Origin: Distichodus sexfasciatus
Lineage: Eukaryota > Chordata > Actinopteri > Characiformes > Distichodontidae
Reading direction: 5' to 3'
Length of the DNA: 64,000 bases
Assembly (NCBI GenBank): GCA_032718565.1
Contig: JAVGVS010000397.1
Location: forward strand, 1-64,000
A program made the position numbers and the translations under genes. Under the pieces are notes generated by a model. It was not told where the DNA came from, did no database searches, and worked only from the letters and a program-made list of their open reading frames with translations. Each line of letters opens with the position of its first letter. Position 1 is the first letter of the stretch. This document shows, one piece after another, positions 26,201 to 32,200 of the stretch.

Positions 26201-29200
26201 TCGGTCAAAATGTCGCCTTTATTACAGACACAAACCATATTTTAGCTGATAAATAACCACAACAACCAGCGTTCTACTCACTTCTGCCGTTTATTTAGAT
26301 TTTCCCATAGATTTTCCATCGTTTATTCTGGAACGCGCTCTCAGCACAGCATTGTGACGCGGCTACGGGAGGGCGGAGCTGGATGGTATCGGCCCATCTC
26401 TAGATAAAACAGGACAATGACCCCAAACATTGCAGCAAATCCACAGCACAATGGCTTCAGAGGAACAAAATCTGCCTTTTGGAGTGGCCCAGTCAGAGCC
26501 CCGATCTCAATCCTATTGAGATGCTGTGGAGTGACTTGAAGAGAGCAATCCACAGAAGACGACCAAAGAATATGGAAGAGTTAAGGCAGTTCTGCAGGGA
26601 AGAATGGGCTAAAATTTCCCCCACACAGTATGCAGGTCTGATCTGCAGTTACAGGAAGCGCCTGGTTGAGGTCATTGCTGCCAAAGGAGGGTCAGCCAGT
26701 TGTTAAACCTAAGGGTTCAGTACTTTTTCCACTACCACTGTGAACGCTGAATACGTTTGTATGATAATGACATGAAAGAGTAGAACTTTTTGTGCATTAT
26801 TGGCATAAGCTCATTGTGTATATCAGTACCTGTGACTTAGATGATCAGATCACTTTTTATGACCAATTCATGCAGAAAACCACAAAATTCCAAAGGGTTC
26901 ACATACTTTTTACTTTGACTGTAGATCAGCGGAGTGGCAGTTTCATAGCTACAACCCCAACTTGACTAAATGTTCAAGCTCACCTGATATGTCAATCTAA
27001 AGCAGAACGACACCAATCAGGTAACGGGTGGATTAAGGCAGGGCTTAAAAAACTGTCAGGAGACAGGGGACTCAGAAATATTTGTATTTACAAAAGGGGA
27101 TCTTTTTGGGTAGAACTGTGTAAGCTGGGCGTGAAAAAAGTAATCCAGTCATCTTGGTGGGGTACCGCTAGAGTTGGCCAGAGGTAAATCCTAAGTGTGG
27201 TGCTGTGGGTGAAGGGGGAGGCATACATCTCAGCAGATATTGCCATTGCAATAAACTGAGCCAGTAAGCACACTGCAATTCTGTTTCCTTTTATTAAATT
27301 TGGACCAGCTCATGAAAAGCTGTTTCTTTTGCCTCCCAAAGGGGTCTTTGTGCAATATTAACTCAATTATTGCTAGCCTGTCAAATCAGAGAAACCTGAA
27401 GACTGACCCAGTAAAGGAATAAAAATATAGCTTTCACATTTATTAAGTTTGTCTCACATTGTTTTTGTTCTAAACTTTTTCATCTCACATCACCCCTTTT
27501 GTCCACATATGCGACACATATTATTGCCACTGTTTGGTTTGCACATTTTATACATTAAACTGTGTGTGTCCAGAGCCAAAATTGGAGAACCTGCATGTGG
27601 CCAATGTCACCTCCAAAGGCTTCACATTGTACTGGGCCAGTGATGATCTGAAAAACACCCATGAGGTTACTGTAACCCGTCTATGGGATCACAGCCACGT
27701 TCTGCAGAGGAATGTGAGCGAACATCATCTAACCCTTCAACACCTTGAAGCTGCCCAAACCTACCATGTGGTAGTCACTGGCCATAACACTAAAGGACAA
27801 GTTACCAGCACATATAAAGGCATCATTACCACAAGTAAGCATCAATAGGCAAACTGAGAGACTGAAATAATGAAAATGACTATCAATCACCACAGTGTAG
27901 TTGGTGGCGTAATGGTAGGCGTAATGTTCGCCCTGTGATTAGAAGGTTGCAGATTCGAATCCAGGGCCGGTAAAGTTACCACTGAGGTACTCATGAGCAA
28001 GGCACCGTCTCAACGTAGCTGCCCACTGCTCCTTCATGGATGGGTTAAATGCAGAGGTCACATTTCATTGTGGTGTGTTGTGCTGTGGTGTGTTCACAAT
28101 CACAAATACTCAGTAAAAAAAAACACATTGTATTGGTTAAGCAAGCATTAAGGTTTATCTGTGTAGTATTCTAAAAGGTTATTCTGCTATGTGAAAATAA
28201 CCGTCATGTTCGTCCTTAAGTTCATGCTTTTAAGGTAAATTTATGACCAAGACATAAAATGTCTAGCAATTTGTATATAGTAATATATATCAAAGTGCAC
28301 ATCAATATTTTATAGTATTGTGTTTTTGTGTTATCCCTCTGCTTTTGTGTACATTTGTACATAATGTTTTGAATTTTCTTTATTTTCACTTTATTTGCCT
28401 AATCAAACAGAAGCAGATGAGCTCAAACCAGCTTCCGGCCTCGAAGTAACAGGAGTAGTGTCAACTACTCCACTAAGTAAACCTGAAATAAGTAAGTTAT
28501 TGATAACTTTTATTTTTTACATATGTTTATTGACATTAGATTGTTGTAATATAAAAAACAGAACACACTTTCTTTGGATTCACTCATTTCCTGGTTTTCT
28601 GTAAACCAATTTAGACATATTTCAGTAGGTATTTTTTTAATTACCTGGATTATATATTTTCAAAAGATTTTCTTAGACTTAAGTACCCTACCAAAACCTT
28701 AATTCATGAATCCTTTATCATTTTAAGAATCTATTGGCTGATAGAATGCAGTATCAGGATAAACCAGATTCAAAGTCAAAGTAAACTTTATTGTCATCTC
28801 GTCTATATATTGTACAGATATACAGAGAGACGAGAAGACGTGGCTCCAGTTTACACAGTGCAATAGACATGTATTCTTAAAAAGTCTGACTGAAATTTAA
28901 GTTTGTACAGATATTATAACACATATCCATTGAAAAGTCACATTTTCTAATATTCCTTTTTCTATATTGATTATCTCAATCATAAAAAACTCGTGCTTTT
29001 CAAATAATTTACCAGAATCTTGCATAACAAGAAGTTCTGTTCTTCATCACTTCTCTGCTCGAACTGATCTCAGTTCAGTCAATTTTATTTTGGATTACTG
29101 TGGAATAACAAAACAGTCCAGATGTGAATAGATATGTTCAGTAGATTTATGAGATCTATAAACTGTCCGGAAGACACATTAAGCTAGGAATAAACCTTAA

Positions 29201-32200
29201 ATCAATCAGACAGAAAGACATAAAGCACCAGAAAACCAGGGAAAAAAATAAAGTCATACATAAAAAATAACCATTACATTAGGCTTGGTATAAGATATGA
29301 GGTATGACATTTGGACAAAAATATCAGTTTCACAGTATTGCAGTATTATAACTCTAATGTCTGTGTAAGAGAACAACTTTTTTCATTGAACACAATGTAA
29401 CGTTTTTGAACAAAGTACAGAATATTTGGAATATTAGTAAATGTTTATATTAAGTTTAAAAAATCAGTAGATGGAAAATTTTAGTGGTTTTGAAACCATG
29501 ACATTGAAACAGCCCCATGCCTTTATAATATAGAAATTGTGATTTTCTGGTGCCAAAACATGCATACATTTGCTAAAAGTATGAAATGATGGATGGATAT
29601 TATTTCTGTGCATCGTTCATAAATTAACCACATTGTGTTCTGATTTCAAATTTAGCACTGGAAGTGGAAGTTCTTACTATTTCTCTATTAAAATATTATT
29701 AAAATATTATTATTATCTCCTCTTAAAAGTATTATTAAGTATTTTCTCTTTACTTCCATTGTACTCCGCGCATTATCATTTCAAAATCCTCATCCATTTG
29801 TTGCAGAGTAGAAATTCCCCTGGCATCTCCACATTTCATGTTTTTGTATGTATATGAATTCTACATCTAATCCTGGTCTAACATAGGAACATAGGTTGTC
29901 ATGCTTGCATTTTTAAGGCCTAGTAAAGCTGCCATTTGGCCAGAAAGCCTATATCTGTTGATGCTGTGCTAGACGTTCTCCAGATGCATGACTCTTTAAC
30001 CATTTGTTTTTAAAGGACCTTTGACCCCCTGAATTCCAGATGTATTAGCCCTTGTGAGGTAGAAACATTAGACATACCAGAGCAATGAGATAACTATGCT
30101 CATTCCTTCCAAGTGACCATAAATAGATTTTTTAACACAAGATATCATGTTTATAAAACAGACTTTGTAATGTGCAAATTCTCAGCAGTAATGTGCAACA
30201 AGTGGTCATGCTCCTTACTATTGGAAGGTCTGTGTCGGACACATATGCCTTCTTGGCAACCACCACAACAAATGAAACACATGGCCTGATTAGATTCAGA
30301 TGGTTGTGTGTTATATGTTGAGAATATTTTTAACAGTGAACACAAACTGCATCACTTTTCTTTTGTTGCATTTTTTTTTTACCATTTTGTCACAAGGTGC
30401 TTAGATGGATTAAAAATGCTGAAGTTTACTAATTCAAGATGTCATAACATTTTCCTTAAGTCAAATTTCATGAGAACATGTGTTCTAGTGTGGTAAACCT
30501 TATAATTTTTCTACTAGATTTTGAAACATTTTCTGTGCTGTTTATTAACCACTAATCTAGTCTAATAGCTTTTAAAATTTGAGGCCAGAATATAAACTCT
30601 GTCTTTGAATTTTTTGCAGTTTGCAAAAAAAAAACAGACAAAAAAAAACTTAATTAACATGTGCATTGTTTGAATGTAGTGTGTTAACCAAGCTAACACA
30701 ATTCCATTCTAATATTTTCACATTTTGAGGGATCTTCATCTTAAGTAAAAACCAGCTGACATCACTAACTATATCAAACTAATCTCACACCTCCTGTTTT
30801 GCATGTTCTAGTTAATGACTTGGCAGACCAATGTTCACGTGACTTTGACAACGGACTACCATGCAAAGACTATGAGGCTAAATGGTACTTTGACAAAAAG
30901 AATGGATTCTGTACCCAGTTCTGGTACGGAGGTTGTGGAGGCAATGACAATAGGTTTGACACTGAGGCACAATGCCTTAAACGGTGTATGAATGCAGGTA
31001 GGTGATTTCATCCTGTAGCAGCTCAGATGTGCCAGAACATATTGGAGAGATTTTAGTCTGCCAAATTTATGTAAATAATTGCCTGTGATTTCCAAATAAT
31101 TTTTTTTTGTTTTCTGACATCCACAGTGTTAGAGCCACAGCAGAGTACAGACAAGAAAAAGCTGGATGTTTATCCAGCTCCAGGTAGGTCTTGCCAGTAC
31201 TATAGTAAATAATGACCATGTACATTAATTTGCCTTAGCACAATTTCTTTTGCTATTTCATTATTGAATACTAGATAGCCACCTTAAATCCATTTGCTTT
31301 GGTGTTATATAACTGTAGTTTTCAATGATAATTATTGGTAGTTTAGTGTATGATAGTAATTTAGTACAAGATTAAAATCTTGTAATCCTCAACCTATCCC
31401 TCATGTATACTGCTGGTCTGTGCTTCATTTCCATCAATATTTATTTGACCTCAATTTTTAAAATATTTTTTTTGTTGTTATTGTTTACCAATGTATTTGA
31501 ATTCTTACTGTACTCATGATATGACAACAAGGAAAAGGACTGTGGATTCGCTTATGTGATTTTAATATGTTAACTGAACAATTGTTCTGATATTTTTAGG
31601 TTAATTGAATTAATTTAAAGTCATCCAAAAGCTACTTGTTTTTAGCTAAAAACAAACAATAGTGAGATGATGCTTTAGTGCAGGAATTCCAATGACTCCA
31701 GCTGTGCTAGTGTGAAAATTCCTTTGCACCACAGCTGCACTTTAGAAAAACAATTGTAAAAGTGTCTGTTCTCTTCCAGCAGCTGCACGGCTTTCAGTAG
31801 AGGACATTTGTAAGCTACCCAAAGAAGAAGGCACTTGCACTAAATTCGTATTAAAATGGCACTATGACTCTGTCAGCAAGAGCTGCACTCGCTTCTGGTA
31901 CGGAGGGTGTGGTGGCAACAAGAATCGCTTTGACACACAAGATAAGTGTGAGAAGCAATGTGGGAAAGGAGGTGAGACTTTCACTCATCAATAAACCAAC
32001 AAAACGTTGCCGCTGTACTTTGAAATATGCAAATTACATAATAATTTACTCTTGTAGAGATGTGTGGTTGCCTGTCAACTCTGATATCAACTTCAAGACT
32101 TGATAGACAGTTTGGCTGATCAACCACTCCTTAGTAAAGCTTATAAATGCATTAATGAAGATTCTGTATTTGTTGTCTATGCCTTTCTCCTCATCAGTGA

